A stretch of 64,000 nt of DNA from Streptomyces sp. NBC_00457 (GCF_036014015.1 NZ_CP107905.1:2046001-2110000), one strand, 5' to 3'. Shown: positions 1 to 8,519, counted from the stretch's first letter. The notes: generated by a model not told the origin, from the letters alone. Made by a program: numbers and translations.

Positions 1-53
1 TCAAGGTTCAAGCGAATAATGACCGGCGTTGAGAAATCCGCCGGGAAGGAAAC

Positions 54-1616
54 GTGAGAGAGCGCGTGATATCGGGAGGCAGCGATCATGAGGCCGGGAC
101 GCATGCGCAACGCGGCTCAGGGCGGCTGATCGCCGGTCGATATCTGCTCCACGACATCCTGGGCAGAGGCGGCATGGGCACGGTCTGGCGGGCCCACGAC
201 CAGTTGCTGGATCGCCCGGTCGCCGCCAAGGAACTCCACATCCTCACCCACGGCGACGAGGAGCACCGCATACGGGTGCGCCGCGCGATCCGTGAGGCTC
301 GCGCGGTCGCCCGGGTGCCGCACCCGCATGTGGTGGGCATCCACGACCTGGTCGAGGCCGAGGACCGGCTGTGGATCGTCATGGAACTCGTCGAGGGGCC
401 GTCACTCGCCCACCAGGTCGCCCGGACCGGACCGCTGACGCCACAGCACACAGCCGCCCTCGCTCTGCAACTGATCGACGCGCTGGACGCCGTACACGCG
501 GCCGGCACCCTGCACCGCGACGTCAAACCCGCCAACGTCCTGCTGCGCCGCGACGGCAACGCCGTCCTCACCGACTTCGGCATCGCGGCCCTGGACGACG
601 GCGAGTTGCTGACGACCACCGGCGAACTGGTCGGCTCCCTCGAGTTCATGGCACCCGAGCGGGTCATGGGTTCGGAGGTCGGCCCGGCCTCCGACCTGTG
701 GTCACTGGGCGCGACTCTCGCCACGGTCTGCGGCGAGCAGTCCCCGTTCCGCAGGCCGGCGCGGCCCGCGACACTGCACGCGGTGGCGTACGAGGAGCCC
801 GTCCTGTCGGAGCGGCTCGGCCCGTTGCGCCCGGTCGTCGAGGCGCTGCTGCGCAAGTCCCCGGACGAGCGTCTTTCGGCGGCGGGCGCGCGTTCCGCTC
901 TGTGGCGTGTCGCCTCGGGAGAGGCGGACGCCGGCCCCTTGCCGTCACCGACCTTGCGCGTGCTCCGGCCCTCGGCTCCGTTGACCGACGCGGATACTGT
1001 GACCAGTGGTCAGGAGCGCCTCGTACCGGCCGGGATGACCGGGCACACGGCGCTGCACACCACGTCACTGAGACCCCCGCCCCTGCGGTCGTCCCGATCG
1101 AGGGGCCCCAAGCGGCTGTTATGGGCCGTGGCCGGTACGGCGGTGCTGGCGGCCGGCGTGGGCGGCGGGCTCTTCCTCACCGGTGTGCTCCCGCTCGAGG
1201 AGGACGCGAAGACGAGGACCGCCAGTCAGGACGTCACGTCCACCGCCGGCTGGCAGGGGGTGTCCGGGGTGTCCGTCCAGCGGGGGGACCGGGTCACCGT
1301 GCGGTTCGCTTCGGGAGAGTGGACGGTCGACTTCCGGAGCAAGCCGATGACCGGGCCGGCCGGTTACGACGCGGCCATCGACCAGTCGCTGGAGGGGGCG
1401 AAGGACTGCAAGGTCAAGCCCACGGCGCCGTTCGGTACCCTGCTGGCACGCCTCGCGGGTGGGCAGAACCCTCCCGTCCACGTCGTCGGTCAGAAGCTGA
1501 CCTTCCAGGCGGCCAGGAACGGCACCCTGCAGCTGGCGATCAACGACGGCGGGAACTGCCTCCAGGACAACAGGGGCACGATGACCGTGCGGGTGAGCGT
1601 CACGCATCAGCCTTGA
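54..1616 (+). CDS. Membrane-anchored Ser/Thr protein kinase (PknB type)
   Basis: Signalling kinase that phosphorylates Ser/Thr on partner proteins. Seen: glycine loop at residues 37-44 (GRGGMGTV), catalytic Lys59, HRD at 154-156 followed by KPANVLL, DFG at 174-176 and an APER segment, so all core kinase residues are present. A Pro/Ser-rich juxtamembrane stretch leads to one hydrophobic helix near residues 355-378, then about 140 extracytoplasmic residues with no PASTA repeats that I recognise. The GTG start follows GGAAGGA. Codon 356 is TTA (1119-1121), rare in Streptomyces and usually a sign of bldA control. It converges on phzF; a role in controlling that block is possible but only inferred from position. 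Confidence 0.93.
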   Translation: MRERVISGGSDHEAGTHAQRGSGRLIAGRYLLHDILGRGGMGTVWRAHDQLLDRPVAAKELHILTHGDEEHRIRVRRAIREARAVARVPHPHVVGIHDLVEAEDRLWIVMELVEGPSLAHQVARTGPLTPQHTAALALQLIDALDAVHAAGTLHRDVKPANVLLRRDGNAVLTDFGIAALDDGELLTTTGELVGSLEFMAPERVMGSEVGPASDLWSLGATLATVCGEQSPFRRPARPATLHAVAYEEPVLSERLGPLRPVVEALLRKSPDERLSAAGARSALWRVASGEADAGPLPSPTLRVLRPSAPLTDADTVTSGQERLVPAGMTGHTALHTTSLRPPPLRSSRSRGPKRLLWAVAGTAVLAAGVGGGLFLTGVLPLEEDAKTRTASQDVTSTAGWQGVSGVSVQRGDRVTVRFASGEWTVDFRSKPMTGPAGYDAAIDQSLEGAKDCKVKPTAPFGTLLARLAGGQNPPVHVVGQKLTFQAARNGTLQLAINDGGNCLQDNRGTMTVRVSVTHQP

Positions 1617-1660
1617 GACGGCGACGTCAGTCGGTGTCGCAGCTGCCGGTTGCGGGCCGG

Positions 1661-2497
1661 TCAGACGAGCAGGGTTCCGTATGCGGTGATGACCGCTGAT
1701 CCGCTGACCTCGACCGTGTGCGGGCGCTGACCGGTGGCGTCCGCTCTGGCGGACATGTGCGACGGGCGCCCCATCTCCACTCCTTGCAGGATCTCGATCT
1801 GCTGTCCGAACGGGACGAGGCCGTACCGCGCGAGGTGGACCGCGAGTGGTCCGGCGGCCGAGCCCGTCGCCGCGTCCTCGGCCACGCCGTAGGCCGGTGA
1901 GAACATCCGCATCCGCCACCTGGTTCCCGAACCGGCGAAGCAGATGGCGGCCATGTCCGGATGCCGCGCCAGCGCGCGCAGATCGGGCTGGACCCGGGAG
2001 AGGGCCGCCTCACTGCCGACTCCGACATAGACGTGCCGTGGCCCGTTGCGGTAGGCGTCCACCGGGAGGGTGGAGGACTTGATGCCGAGCGCGTCGAGGA
2101 GGTCGTCCCGCAACCGGTACGGCTCCCAGACGGGGACGGGCTGACGCATGCGGGCCGAGACGGTCCCGTCACTCGGGTACTGGAGGTCGACCGGGATGGT
2201 GCCGGCCGCGGTTTCGAGCCGCAGCCCGCTGCGCGCGGTGGACTCGCCGAGCACGGCCGCAGTGCCCAGCACCGGGTGTCCGGCGAACGGCAGTTCATTG
2301 ACCGGGGTGAAGATCCGGACCCGCCGGTCCCCGTCACCCTGGGCGGGGAGGACGAACGTCGTCTCCGAGAGGTTCATCTCGCGGGCGATCAGTTGCATCC
2401 TGTCGGCCGGAATATCGGCGGCGTTCAGGAAGACGGCCAATGGGTTGCCTTCCAGGGCCACGGTGGTGAACACGTCGACGATCACGTAGTCGTGCAT
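1661..2497 (-). CDS. phzF: PhzF-family isomerase (phenazine biosynthesis)
   Basis: PhzF isomerises trans-2,3-dihydro-3-hydroxyanthranilate (DHHA) to the reactive ketone that dimerises into the phenazine scaffold. Seen: the family opening (DYVIVDVFT, EGNPLAVF), the catalytic glutamate of NLSET at residue 45 (the position known from P. fluorescens PhzF), the FAGHPVLGTA segment, and the second half-domain with GVAEDAATGSAAGPLAVHL. Length 278 aa is normal. It is last in a minus-strand run with phzD, phzE and phzB-like genes, which favours true PhzF over a generic epimerase. No strong ribosome site precedes the ATG, and a short direct repeat fills the 50-bp gap before it. Confidence 0.9.
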   Translation of the reverse strand: MHDYVIVDVFTTVALEGNPLAVFLNAADIPADRMQLIAREMNLSETTFVLPAQGDGDRRVRIFTPVNELPFAGHPVLGTAAVLGESTARSGLRLETAAGTIPVDLQYPSDGTVSARMRQPVPVWEPYRLRDDLLDALGIKSSTLPVDAYRNGPRHVYVGVGSEAALSRVQPDLRALARHPDMAAICFAGSGTRWRMRMFSPAYGVAEDAATGSAAGPLAVHLARYGLVPFGQQIEILQGVEMGRPSHMSARADATGQRPHTVEVSGSAVITAYGTLLV

Positions 2498-2506
2498 CTT
2501 GATTGA

Positions 2507-2555
2507 GATCAGTCCCCGTTGTTTGTGGTCAGTCCCGGTCTTCGAGGTCAGTCCC
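2507..2555. repeat. Three direct copies of GRTCAGTCCC before phzF
   Basis: Copies lie at 2507-2516, 2527-2536 and 2546-2555, with spacing 20 and 19 bases. They span the stop codon of the flavoprotein gene (2548-2550) and the 50-bp gap to phzF. On the coding strand they read GGGACTGAYC, each containing an in-register TGA-like triplet. They may be a small slippage duplication of the flavoprotein 3' end, or a site affecting phzF translation; the sequence does not say which. Confidence 0.5.
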
Positions 2556-4083
2556 TGGCCGCTGCTCTGCCCGCTTGGACGCCTGAGACGAGAGCGAGGC
2601 CGATCGTCGTTCCGGTCCCCGGGTAGGCGGACCCGAACGGGCTCGACGCGACGTTGCCCGCGGCGTACAGCCCGGGCACGGCCGTACCGTCGTCGCAGAG
2701 CACGCGCCCGTCGGGGTCGGTACGCGGGCCGCCACTCGTTCCGCCGAGTCCGAGGTGCACCGGAAGGGCGTAGAAGGGCGGCTCACGCAACGGCCCCAAT
2801 GTCGGGTGCTCAGCTCGGGGATCGCCCATGACGCGGTCGTAGGGGTCTGCCCCGCGGTCGAAGTCCGGATCCAGGCCGTCGGCCGCCGACTGGTTGAACC
2901 GGCTGATCGTCTTCGCGAGAGTGCGGCCCGGAACATCGATGAGCCGCGCCAGCTCCGCCAGGGTGGCCCCTCGTCGTAAGGGCCGGACCGGAGCGATGGG
3001 ATAGCGGCGGCGGTAGGCGGCGTCGACGATCAGCCAGGACGGCTCGGCGTTGCGGAAACCGTGTCCCGTGGCCCCGGACCGGTGCAACGACCGCCCCACC
3101 TCGTGGTAGCTCTGGGCCTCGTTGGTGAACCGGCGGCCATGGCGGTCGACCAGCACGGAGCCGGGGCGCGCACGCTCGGCGAGGAGTACCCGGTACACCG
3201 GCTCGCCGTCGATCGCGTCGTCGGGTATCCGGATCGTCGGGCACCACCAGGCCTGCGACATGTTCCGCAGCTCCGCCCCGGCGGCGATGGCCATGCGCAG
3301 TCCGTCACCGCGGGCGCCGGGCGCACCCGCGAGGCCGGGGACCGGGCCGCCCAGGAACCTGCGGACGAGCGCTTCGTCGCGTTCGAACCCACCGGTCGCG
3401 AGGACGACCCGTCCCGCGAGCGGTACGCCGTCGACCTCCACGCCGCTGCCCAGGAACCGTGTCGCTCTGGCGCGTGTACGGATGGCGACGCCGGCGTCGA
3501 CGGCGGCGGTGAGCAGCGTGGCCACCAGCGCCTGCCCCGACGTGCGTGTCCCGGCGCGGGCGCGCTGCTCGATGAGACCGGGTGAGGCGTGTCCCGTGAC
3601 GAGTTCGGTGAGGGTCGCCGGCGGCCGCCAGGGCAGGGCGGCACGCACCAGGGCGGCGATCTTCGGTGCGGCGTCGAACGGCCGTGGCTCGAGTGACCGG
3701 CCGCCGGATCTGTACGCGCCGGGCAGCGCACCATGGCAGTCCGGGATGGGAAGGGCGGCCCAGCGCAGCGGTGTCCTCTTCTCCAGCCATTGCGCCACGT
3801 GCGGCGCCTCGGCGACGAACCGGTCGAGTGCGGCGCCGTCCGTGTCCGCGGGCCCGCCGACGCGGCGGAGGTGACACAGGTAGGTGCGGGTGAGTTCGGG
3901 GCTGTCGTCGGCCGCGGGCGGCAGGTGGTTGTTCGGTAGCCAGACCGCCCCGCTGGACAGCGCGGTGGTGCCGCCCACCGTCGACGCCGCCTCCAGAACA
4001 GTGACGTCGGCGCCCGACTCCCGTGCGGAGAGGGCCGCGGCCAGGCCCGCCGCACCTGAGCCGACGACGATCACCGAGGTCAT
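2548..4083 (-). CDS. FAD-dependent dehydrogenase, 3-ketosteroid-delta1-dehydrogenase/fumarate reductase type
   Basis: Probable flavin dehydrogenase acting on a cyclic or aromatic intermediate. Seen: N-terminal dinucleotide fold VVGSGAAGLAAALSA at residues 5-19, ribose-binding Glu of VLEAAS, the GGTTALSSGAVWLPNN segment typical of KstD-like enzymes, and the C-terminal FAD motif YAAGNVASSPFGSAYPGTG. Length 511 aa suits the family. The start overlaps the end of the phzB-like gene by 4 bases, so it is an operon member. Because no phzG lies nearby, it is a candidate for oxidising a phenazine or DHHA-derived intermediate (inference). A TTA codon at 2977-2979 is in frame. Substrate unknown. Confidence 0.85.
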   Translation of the reverse strand: MTSVIVVGSGAAGLAAALSARESGADVTVLEAASTVGGTTALSSGAVWLPNNHLPPAADDSPELTRTYLCHLRRVGGPADTDGAALDRFVAEAPHVAQWLEKRTPLRWAALPIPDCHGALPGAYRSGGRSLEPRPFDAAPKIAALVRAALPWRPPATLTELVTGHASPGLIEQRARAGTRTSGQALVATLLTAAVDAGVAIRTRARATRFLGSGVEVDGVPLAGRVVLATGGFERDEALVRRFLGGPVPGLAGAPGARGDGLRMAIAAGAELRNMSQAWWCPTIRIPDDAIDGEPVYRVLLAERARPGSVLVDRHGRRFTNEAQSYHEVGRSLHRSGATGHGFRNAEPSWLIVDAAYRRRYPIAPVRPLRRGATLAELARLIDVPGRTLAKTISRFNQSAADGLDPDFDRGADPYDRVMGDPRAEHPTLGPLREPPFYALPVHLGLGGTSGGPRTDPDGRVLCDDGTAVPGLYAAGNVASSPFGSAYPGTGTTIGLALVSGVQAGRAAARD

Positions 4084-4589
4084 TTCACAGCCCCGTCATC
4101 CATGGGAATTCCGCCCCGCTTGACGACCGGCACCTGGATACCGAGGGCCCGCATCTGCTCACACGGGTTCATGAACTCCCGGATCTCCGTGATCAGTCCG
4201 CTGTCGAGGCGGAAGGAGTGGATGAAGTGGTTGCGGTAGATGCCGGGGGGATAGTCGGGGAAGAGGATCTGTCCTTCTCCGTCGCACTCGACCCAGATCC
4301 GGTTGGGATCCTGGGTCTCGTGGATCTCGATGTTGGTCCACCGCCAGTCGGGGAAGCATTCCAGCGACCACGCGGCCATCCGGTACAGGTTCTGCTTCCC
4401 CGCGACCGCCGCCGGTTGTCCGGTGTCGGTCGTCCACAGACCACCGACCGCGTCTTCGGTGAAGAGGTGGTGGCGACGGAGCCTTGCCGGGCCTTCCGTC
4501 ATGGCCAGGTACCGCTCCACGGTGGCCCGGTTCGTACGGCGCAGTTCGGCGTCGCGGTCCCATCGCTGGGACGTTGTCTCCGGTGTCAC
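4080..4589 (-). CDS. phzB: PhzA/PhzB-family phenazine scaffold protein
   Basis: PhzA/B proteins have an NTF2-like fold and promote head-to-tail condensation of two ketone molecules made by PhzF. Seen: 169 aa with RRTNRATVERYLAMT near the N-terminus, TEDAVGGLWTTDTGQP, AAWSLECFPDWRW, the YRNHFIHSFRL strand and the IREFMNPCEQMRALGI segment, which holds the conserved Glu of the family. Only one A/B-type copy is present, as in many non-Pseudomonas clusters. Its start overlaps phzE by 4 bases and its stop overlaps the flavoprotein gene by 4, so translation is probably coupled. This gene is the strongest sign that the block makes a phenazine and not only DHHA or 3-hydroxyanthranilate. Confidence 0.9.
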   Translation of the reverse strand: MTPETTSQRWDRDAELRRTNRATVERYLAMTEGPARLRRHHLFTEDAVGGLWTTDTGQPAAVAGKQNLYRMAAWSLECFPDWRWTNIEIHETQDPNRIWVECDGEGQILFPDYPPGIYRNHFIHSFRLDSGLITEIREFMNPCEQMRALGIQVPVVKRGGIPMDDGAVK

Positions 4590-6613
4590 AGTCGACCTCC
4601 TCGGTCGTCGGGTTCGGTGTATGTCAGCGCCTCTTCGATGCGCGCGGCGAGAATGGCGGGGCCGTTGCGGGTCAGCACCGACTCGGCATGGAACTGCAGG
4701 GAGGCGAAGTGAGGTCCGCGCAGTGCGTGGACCTCGCCGGTGTCGATGTCGCGGCTGATCTCCACCAGGCCGACGCCGGGAACGTCGAGCTTGTCGGCGT
4801 CGCTGTGCGCGCAGAAGGTGTTGTAGAACCCGACCGTTTCTTTCTCACCGAACAGCTCGATCTCGCGTTGCGTGCCCTGGTGGGGCTCGGCGCGGCGGCG
4901 CGTGTCCAGGCCGAAAATCAGGCTGAGTACCTGGTGGCTCAGGCACACGGCGAGGAACGGCTTCCGCTGGGCCAGCAGCATGCCGATCGCCCGGCGGACG
5001 TGCGACATTCTGGGATCGTCGGCGTCTTGGGGGTCGCCCGGCCCGGGCCCCATCACGACGAGGTCGTCCGCGTCCCACTCGTACGGTTCGTCCCAGCGCC
5101 GGACGGTCACCGTCAAGCCCAGCGACCGGAGTTGCGAAGCGATCATCGCGGTGAACATGTCCTCGGCGTCCACCACCAGGACCCTGCGCGGGGGCGAACC
5201 GGGCGCGAGTGCCGACGGTGCGTGCGCCTCGCCGAGCCAGAACCCGGCGAGGCCGCGTCTACGGCGATCGAGTGCTGCTCGCACGACGGGATGCTCGCCG
5301 AGCGGGCCGGGCTCTGCTCGTACGACGGGCTGCTCCCCGAGCGGATCGGACGGGCCGAGCGGGCCGGGCGCTGCCGATACGACGGGATGCTCCCCGAGCG
5401 GGTCAGGTGCTGCTCGTAGAACGGGATGCGGGCCCGGCGGGTCGGGGCGCATGGCCCTCAGCAGGGTCGCTGCCTTCGCGTGGGTCTCAGCCGCCTCGGC
5501 TGCCGGATCCGAGTGCCGCACCAGCGTCGCGCCGACGCCGATCTCGACCCGGCCCGTCGGGTCGAGATCGGCCGTGCGGATCAGGATGGCCGAGTCGAGG
5601 CAGGGACCGCCCTGGCCGTCCCGGCCGATCAGCGCGGCGACCCCGCCGTAGTAACCGCGTCCGGTCGGCTCGTACCGGGCGATCACTCGGCACGCGCTGG
5701 CCAGCGGGCTGCCGGTCACCGTGGGCGCGAACATCGTCTCCGCCAGGATGTCCAGCGGACGCCGGTGGGATCGGCCGGTGATGAGGTACTCGGTGTGCGC
5801 GAGTCGCGCCATCTCCTTGAGCCGTGGGCCCACGACCCGGCCACCACCCTCACAGATGCGGGCCATCATCTTCAGTTCCTCGTCGAGCACCATGTGCAGC
5901 TCGTCGGATTCCTTGTCACTGTCGAGGAACTCCATCAGTCCGGCCAGGCTGGGGCCGTCGGCGGGATAGCGGTACGTGCCGCTGATCGGGTTCATCACCG
6001 CGTTGCCGTGATGCAGGCTGACGTGGCGTTCCGGTGTGGCGCCGACGAAGGTGCGTGCTCCGGTGTGGATGAGGAACGTCCAGTACGCGCCGGACTCCTG
6101 CTCGCACAGCCGACGGAAGACGGTACGTGCCGCGGCGACGCGGTCGTCGGTGAGGTGCCCGACGAACGATCGTCTGATCACGAAGTTGGACCCCGCACCC
6201 CGGCCGATCTCGTCGGTGACGATCTGTCCGACCGTGCGGGCGTAGGTGTCGTCGTCGATGTCGAAGTGACCGTCCCGGAGTCGGACCGGCGTGTGCGGGA
6301 TGAGCCCGAGAAGGTCGGGCAGCGGCACCACCGCCTGCTCGGTGATCCGCATCGCGGTCAGCGGCGCGCCGTCGTCGACGCATGCGAGGCCGCGTTCGCC
6401 GAGTTGCCGGTAGGGAATGACGGCGAGGACCTGGTGCCCCGGCTCGTCACGGTCCTCGGCGACCTGGATGCCGGCAAGCGTCTCCGGCTCGTACACCTCA
6501 CCCGTCAGCACCTCGAGCCGGTGCGGACCGGTCCGGTCCGGACGGTGCAGCAGCGCGAACGGCGGCGGATCCGGCGCCAGCACCCGGGCGAGAAGGTCGG
6601 AGGCACCGGTCAC
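4586..6613 (-). CDS. phzE: PhzE, aminodeoxyisochorismate (ADIC) synthase
   Basis: PhzE converts chorismate and glutamine to 2-amino-2-deoxyisochorismate, the first committed phenazine step. Seen: an N-terminal anthranilate-synthase-I-like domain ([50 protein letters not shown]) and a C-terminal class I glutamine amidotransferase with Cys in CLSHQVLSL and the His/Glu pair in LQFHAES. The frame stays open upstream to 7039, but GTG at 6613 overlaps the phzD stop as GTGA and gives the expected 675 aa. The linker between domains carries tandem repeats (5275-5447). Overlaps on both sides show tight operon coupling. Confidence 0.93.
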   Translation of the reverse strand: MTGASDLLARVLAPDPPPFALLHRPDRTGPHRLEVLTGEVYEPETLAGIQVAEDRDEPGHQVLAVIPYRQLGERGLACVDDGAPLTAMRITEQAVVPLPDLLGLIPHTPVRLRDGHFDIDDDTYARTVGQIVTDEIGRGAGSNFVIRRSFVGHLTDDRVAAARTVFRRLCEQESGAYWTFLIHTGARTFVGATPERHVSLHHGNAVMNPISGTYRYPADGPSLAGLMEFLDSDKESDELHMVLDEELKMMARICEGGGRVVGPRLKEMARLAHTEYLITGRSHRRPLDILAETMFAPTVTGSPLASACRVIARYEPTGRGYYGGVAALIGRDGQGGPCLDSAILIRTADLDPTGRVEIGVGATLVRHSDPAAEAAETHAKAATLLRAMRPDPPGPHPVLRAAPDPLGEHPVVSAAPGPLGPSDPLGEQPVVRAEPGPLGEHPVVRAALDRRRRGLAGFWLGEAHAPSALAPGSPPRRVLVVDAEDMFTAMIASQLRSLGLTVTVRRWDEPYEWDADDLVVMGPGPGDPQDADDPRMSHVRRAIGMLLAQRKPFLAVCLSHQVLSLIFGLDTRRRAEPHQGTQREIELFGEKETVGFYNTFCAHSDADKLDVPGVGLVEISRDIDTGEVHALRGPHFASLQFHAESVLTRNGPAILAARIEEALTYTEPDDRGGRL
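5275..5447. repeat. Imperfect 39-bp tandem repeats in the phzE linker
   Basis: Four units at 5275-5313, 5314-5370, 5371-5409 and 5410-5447. Three are 38-39 bases; one is 57, a 39-base unit with an 18-base insert. All lengths but the last are multiples of three, so the frame is kept. The encoded unit is roughly [13 protein letters not shown], Pro-rich and charged, lying between the synthase and amidotransferase domains. Such units can change number by slippage and alter linker length. Confidence 0.8.
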
Positions 6614-7233
6614 GGCAGGACCTGTGCCCTCGTGCCCACGACGGCGCAGTGCCGCGCCGCGTACTCCATGGCGCGTCGGTGGTCCCCGGCCGAGAAGCCG
6701 GCGGTCGCGTCGGCCACGAGGAACGGCTGGATGTCGTTGCTGAACGCGTCGACCGCGCTGACCAGGACGCCCACGTGGGCGTACACACCGCAGATGACAA
6801 GCTGATCGGCACCGTGCCGACGCAGCCATGGCAGCAGATCGGTACGGCAGAACGCGCTGTACCGCCACTTCGTGAACACCGCGTCCCGCGGTCCGGGGGC
6901 GAGCGGTTCGGGCACATCGCGATGGGCCGGTACGGCTTCCATTCCGGCGCCCCAGAAGTCGGCCAGCAGACCGCGTTCGCGTGAGTTCATGCCACCGGGC
7001 TGCATCGTGTACGCCACCGGCATGCCCAGCTCCCGGCACCGGTCCCGCACCGAGACCGTGTTCCGTACGAGTTGTGCGGCCATGGATTCAGGTAAGGGGC
7101 GCAGAAAGAACTGCTGCATGTCGTGTATCAACAGAGCGCTGCGCCGCGGATTGACCGTCCAGGCGGCCACGTTGTGCGGGATATCCGCGGACGTCGGAAA
7201 CGGATATGGCTCGATGGCCGGAATACCTGCCAT
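6610..7233 (-). CDS. phzD: PhzD, isochorismatase (ADIC hydrolase)
   Basis: PhzD removes pyruvate from ADIC to give DHHA. Seen: [13 protein letters not shown] start like known Phz[18 protein letters not shown] with the catalytic Asp at residue 38, the Lys-bearing FTKWRYSAF segment, and [31 protein letters not shown]. From ATG 7233 the protein is 207 aa, the usual PhzD size; an in-frame GTG/ATG at 7311 would add 26 residues unlike the family. The ATG is preceded by GGGGT and a promoter module about 30-100 bases upstream. Codon 47 is TTA (7093-7095), which suggests bldA-dependent translation of this early pathway step. Confidence 0.95.
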   Translation of the reverse strand: MAGIPAIEPYPFPTSADIPHNVAAWTVNPRRSALLIHDMQQFFLRPLPESMAAQLVRNTVSVRDRCRELGMPVAYTMQPGGMNSRERGLLADFWGAGMEAVPAHRDVPEPLAPGPRDAVFTKWRYSAFCRTDLLPWLRRHGADQLVICGVYAHVGVLVSAVDAFSNDIQPFLVADATAGFSAGDHRRAMEYAARHCAVVGTRAQVLP

Positions 7234-7262
7234 GGGACACCCCAAGTTGTGCGGCGTTTCTC

Positions 7263-7330
7263 CGCTCACCCTAGGAAGATCCGTACGGAGCCGATTGAAT
7301 CTCAGCGACACGCTGACGGAACATCAGCGC
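7263..7330 (-). promoter_or_regulatory. phzD operon promoter module (copy 1 of a repeated 68-bp module)
   Basis: Read on the minus strand, the upstream block GCGCTGATGTTCCGTC (7315-7330) and the downstream block CCTAGGGTGAGCG (7263-7275) frame 39 poorly conserved bases. TAGGGT (7268-7273) is a good -10 element; there is no clear -35, which suggests activator dependence. The same two blocks in the same register occur at 8261-8328. GCTGATGTTC is echoed 22 bases further down as GCTGAGATTC, an 11-bp-multiple spacing that fits a repeated activator site. The upstream block overlaps the last codons of the neighbouring oxygenase gene. Confidence 0.75.
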
Positions 7331-8223
7331 CTCGCCAACTCCAGATCCTTGAGCTCGGCGTTGGTGCGCCGGGTCCGTCGGAGGCGTTCGGTCAGTGGTG
7401 TGCGGGCATCGGGAAGCATGCGTTGGGCGTGGAACAGGGTCCTGAGAAACAGGCGGATGAACCGCTCGCGGCCAGGGCTGATCCAGCCGATCCGGTGCAG
7501 ACGGCAGACTCGCTCTCCGGCGAGGTAGCGGGTCAGATCACGACCGAAGGCACGGAAAGGTGCCGGGAACCAGCGCTCGGCGAAGAAATACATCATCGCG
7601 GTGGCAACACGGTGGCCGGACTCCGTCGGTTCGAACGGCCGGGAGTCGAAGCTCCGGGCGAATTCCTCCATCGCGTTCCAGTCCTCGGGGAATGCCTCCC
7701 CGGCCAGAGGACCGGATTCGCGTTCCAGGAGGCGGAAGACAGCCTGCGCCCAGTGGTGCCAGGCGCGTTTCATGTGCTCGGGCATTCCGGGCAGGCCCAG
7801 CGAGGTCTGGTGCCGGTGGGCGAAGGTGGCCACCAGGACCAACGCGTAGACGTAGTCGTCGACGTCGTCGAAATTGCCGGGTAAGTGCGGGGTCCTTCTG
7901 GCGACGGCCATATGGATGCGATTCAGCCGCTCGGCGGCTTTGCGGCCCACCTCGCTGGAGACGCCGTCGACCATCCAGGCCACGAGGAAGTCGTTGCCGT
8001 CCTGGAAACGCCGGTGCGGCTTCGTCGCCAACTTTCCTGTGTGGTCCAGCGTGGCTGCCGCGATGCCTGGCTGCATCATGTGCATGGTGCCCGGATAGAT
8101 CATCATCGCCAGGGCGAACTCGGGAACCCGGTGGTTGACGTAGAGCGAGATCATCCTCTCCCACTCGGTCTCCGGATCCATCCGGGCCAGTTCGCGGTCC
8201 AGCCACTTGTACCCACGGCGCAA
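7324..8223 (-). CDS. MpaB/DUF2236-like oxygenase family protein
   Basis: Resembles the bacterial oxygenase MpaB family (DUF2236, also containing latex-clearing protein), whose characterised members bind heme b. Seen: about 299 aa, mostly helical, with RLNRIHMAVARRTPHLPGN, a DDYVYALVLVATFAHRHQTSL helix and a HWAQAVFRLLERE helix; no signal peptide. The TTG start follows GGGAGGA. An in-frame TTA codon is at 7882-7884. The gene sits 90 bp before phzD and shares its promoter module, so I infer a tailoring or resistance role in the phenazine-type pathway. The family call is from overall pattern and is less sure than the phz calls. Confidence 0.65.
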   Translation of the reverse strand: MRRGYKWLDRELARMDPETEWERMISLYVNHRVPEFALAMMIYPGTMHMMQPGIAAATLDHTGKLATKPHRRFQDGNDFLVAWMVDGVSSEVGRKAAERLNRIHMAVARRTPHLPGNFDDVDDYVYALVLVATFAHRHQTSLGLPGMPEHMKRAWHHWAQAVFRLLERESGPLAGEAFPEDWNAMEEFARSFDSRPFEPTESGHRVATAMMYFFAERWFPAPFRAFGRDLTRYLAGERVCRLHRIGWISPGRERFIRLFLRTLFHAQRMLPDARTPLTERLRRTRRTNAELKDLELARR

Positions 8224-8260
8224 CGTCGGTTCCTCCCAGGGCGCGGCCTTCGGGGCGTGA

Positions 8261-8328
8261 CGCTCACCCTAGGGAGACCGACGCGGCGCATCTTGTACCG
8301 CGGCGCCATCCCGACGGAACATCAGCGC
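8261..8328 (-). promoter_or_regulatory. Oxygenase promoter module (copy 2 of a repeated 68-bp module)
   Basis: Minus-strand blocks GCGCTGATGTTCCGTC (8313-8328) and CCTAGGGTGAGCG (8261-8273) match copy 1 with the same 52-base offset between block starts. TAGGGT at 8266-8271 is the likely -10. The start codon of the oxygenase gene (TTG at 8223) lies about 40 bases downstream. The spacer differs from copy 1 at most positions, so the two conserved blocks look functional and not merely copied. Confidence 0.75.
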
Positions 8329-8375
8329 CAGCCACAGGCTGACCGCCCTCTTAACTTCCGTCTCACGCACCACTC

Positions 8376-8411
8376 TTGACGCGTCCACGCTCGCCGGTAT
8401 GGTCTAGTCCA
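8376..8411 (+). promoter_or_regulatory. LPMO/chitinase promoter with overlapping DasR-like operator
   Basis: TTGACG (8376-8381) and TATGGT (8398-8403), spaced 16, form a good vegetative promoter. TGGTCTAGTCCA at 8400-8411 matches the DasR responsive element core TGGTCTAGACCA at 11 of 12 positions and overlaps the -10. DasR is the GntR-family repressor of chitin and N-acetylglucosamine genes in Streptomyces, which fits the two chitin genes downstream. Confidence 0.75.
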
Positions 8412-8519
8412 AGCCCTTCGCATTCCTGGTCCCCCACCCATGAGAAGCCGACCCGCCGTACAGGGGTCCCCACACCCCCGCACCTCCTCCGCGGAACGGC
8501 TTCCAGTGAAGGAGAGAAC

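Noticed and set aside
5651..5656. TTA-containing strings inside phzE and some later genes
   Set aside because: They split across codons (for example GGT TAC) and are not in-frame TTA codons.
4586..7039. PhzE read as an 817-residue protein
   Set aside because: The extra N-terminal part overlaps phzD in another frame and is unlike PhzE; GTG 6613 with the GTGA overlap gives the family length.
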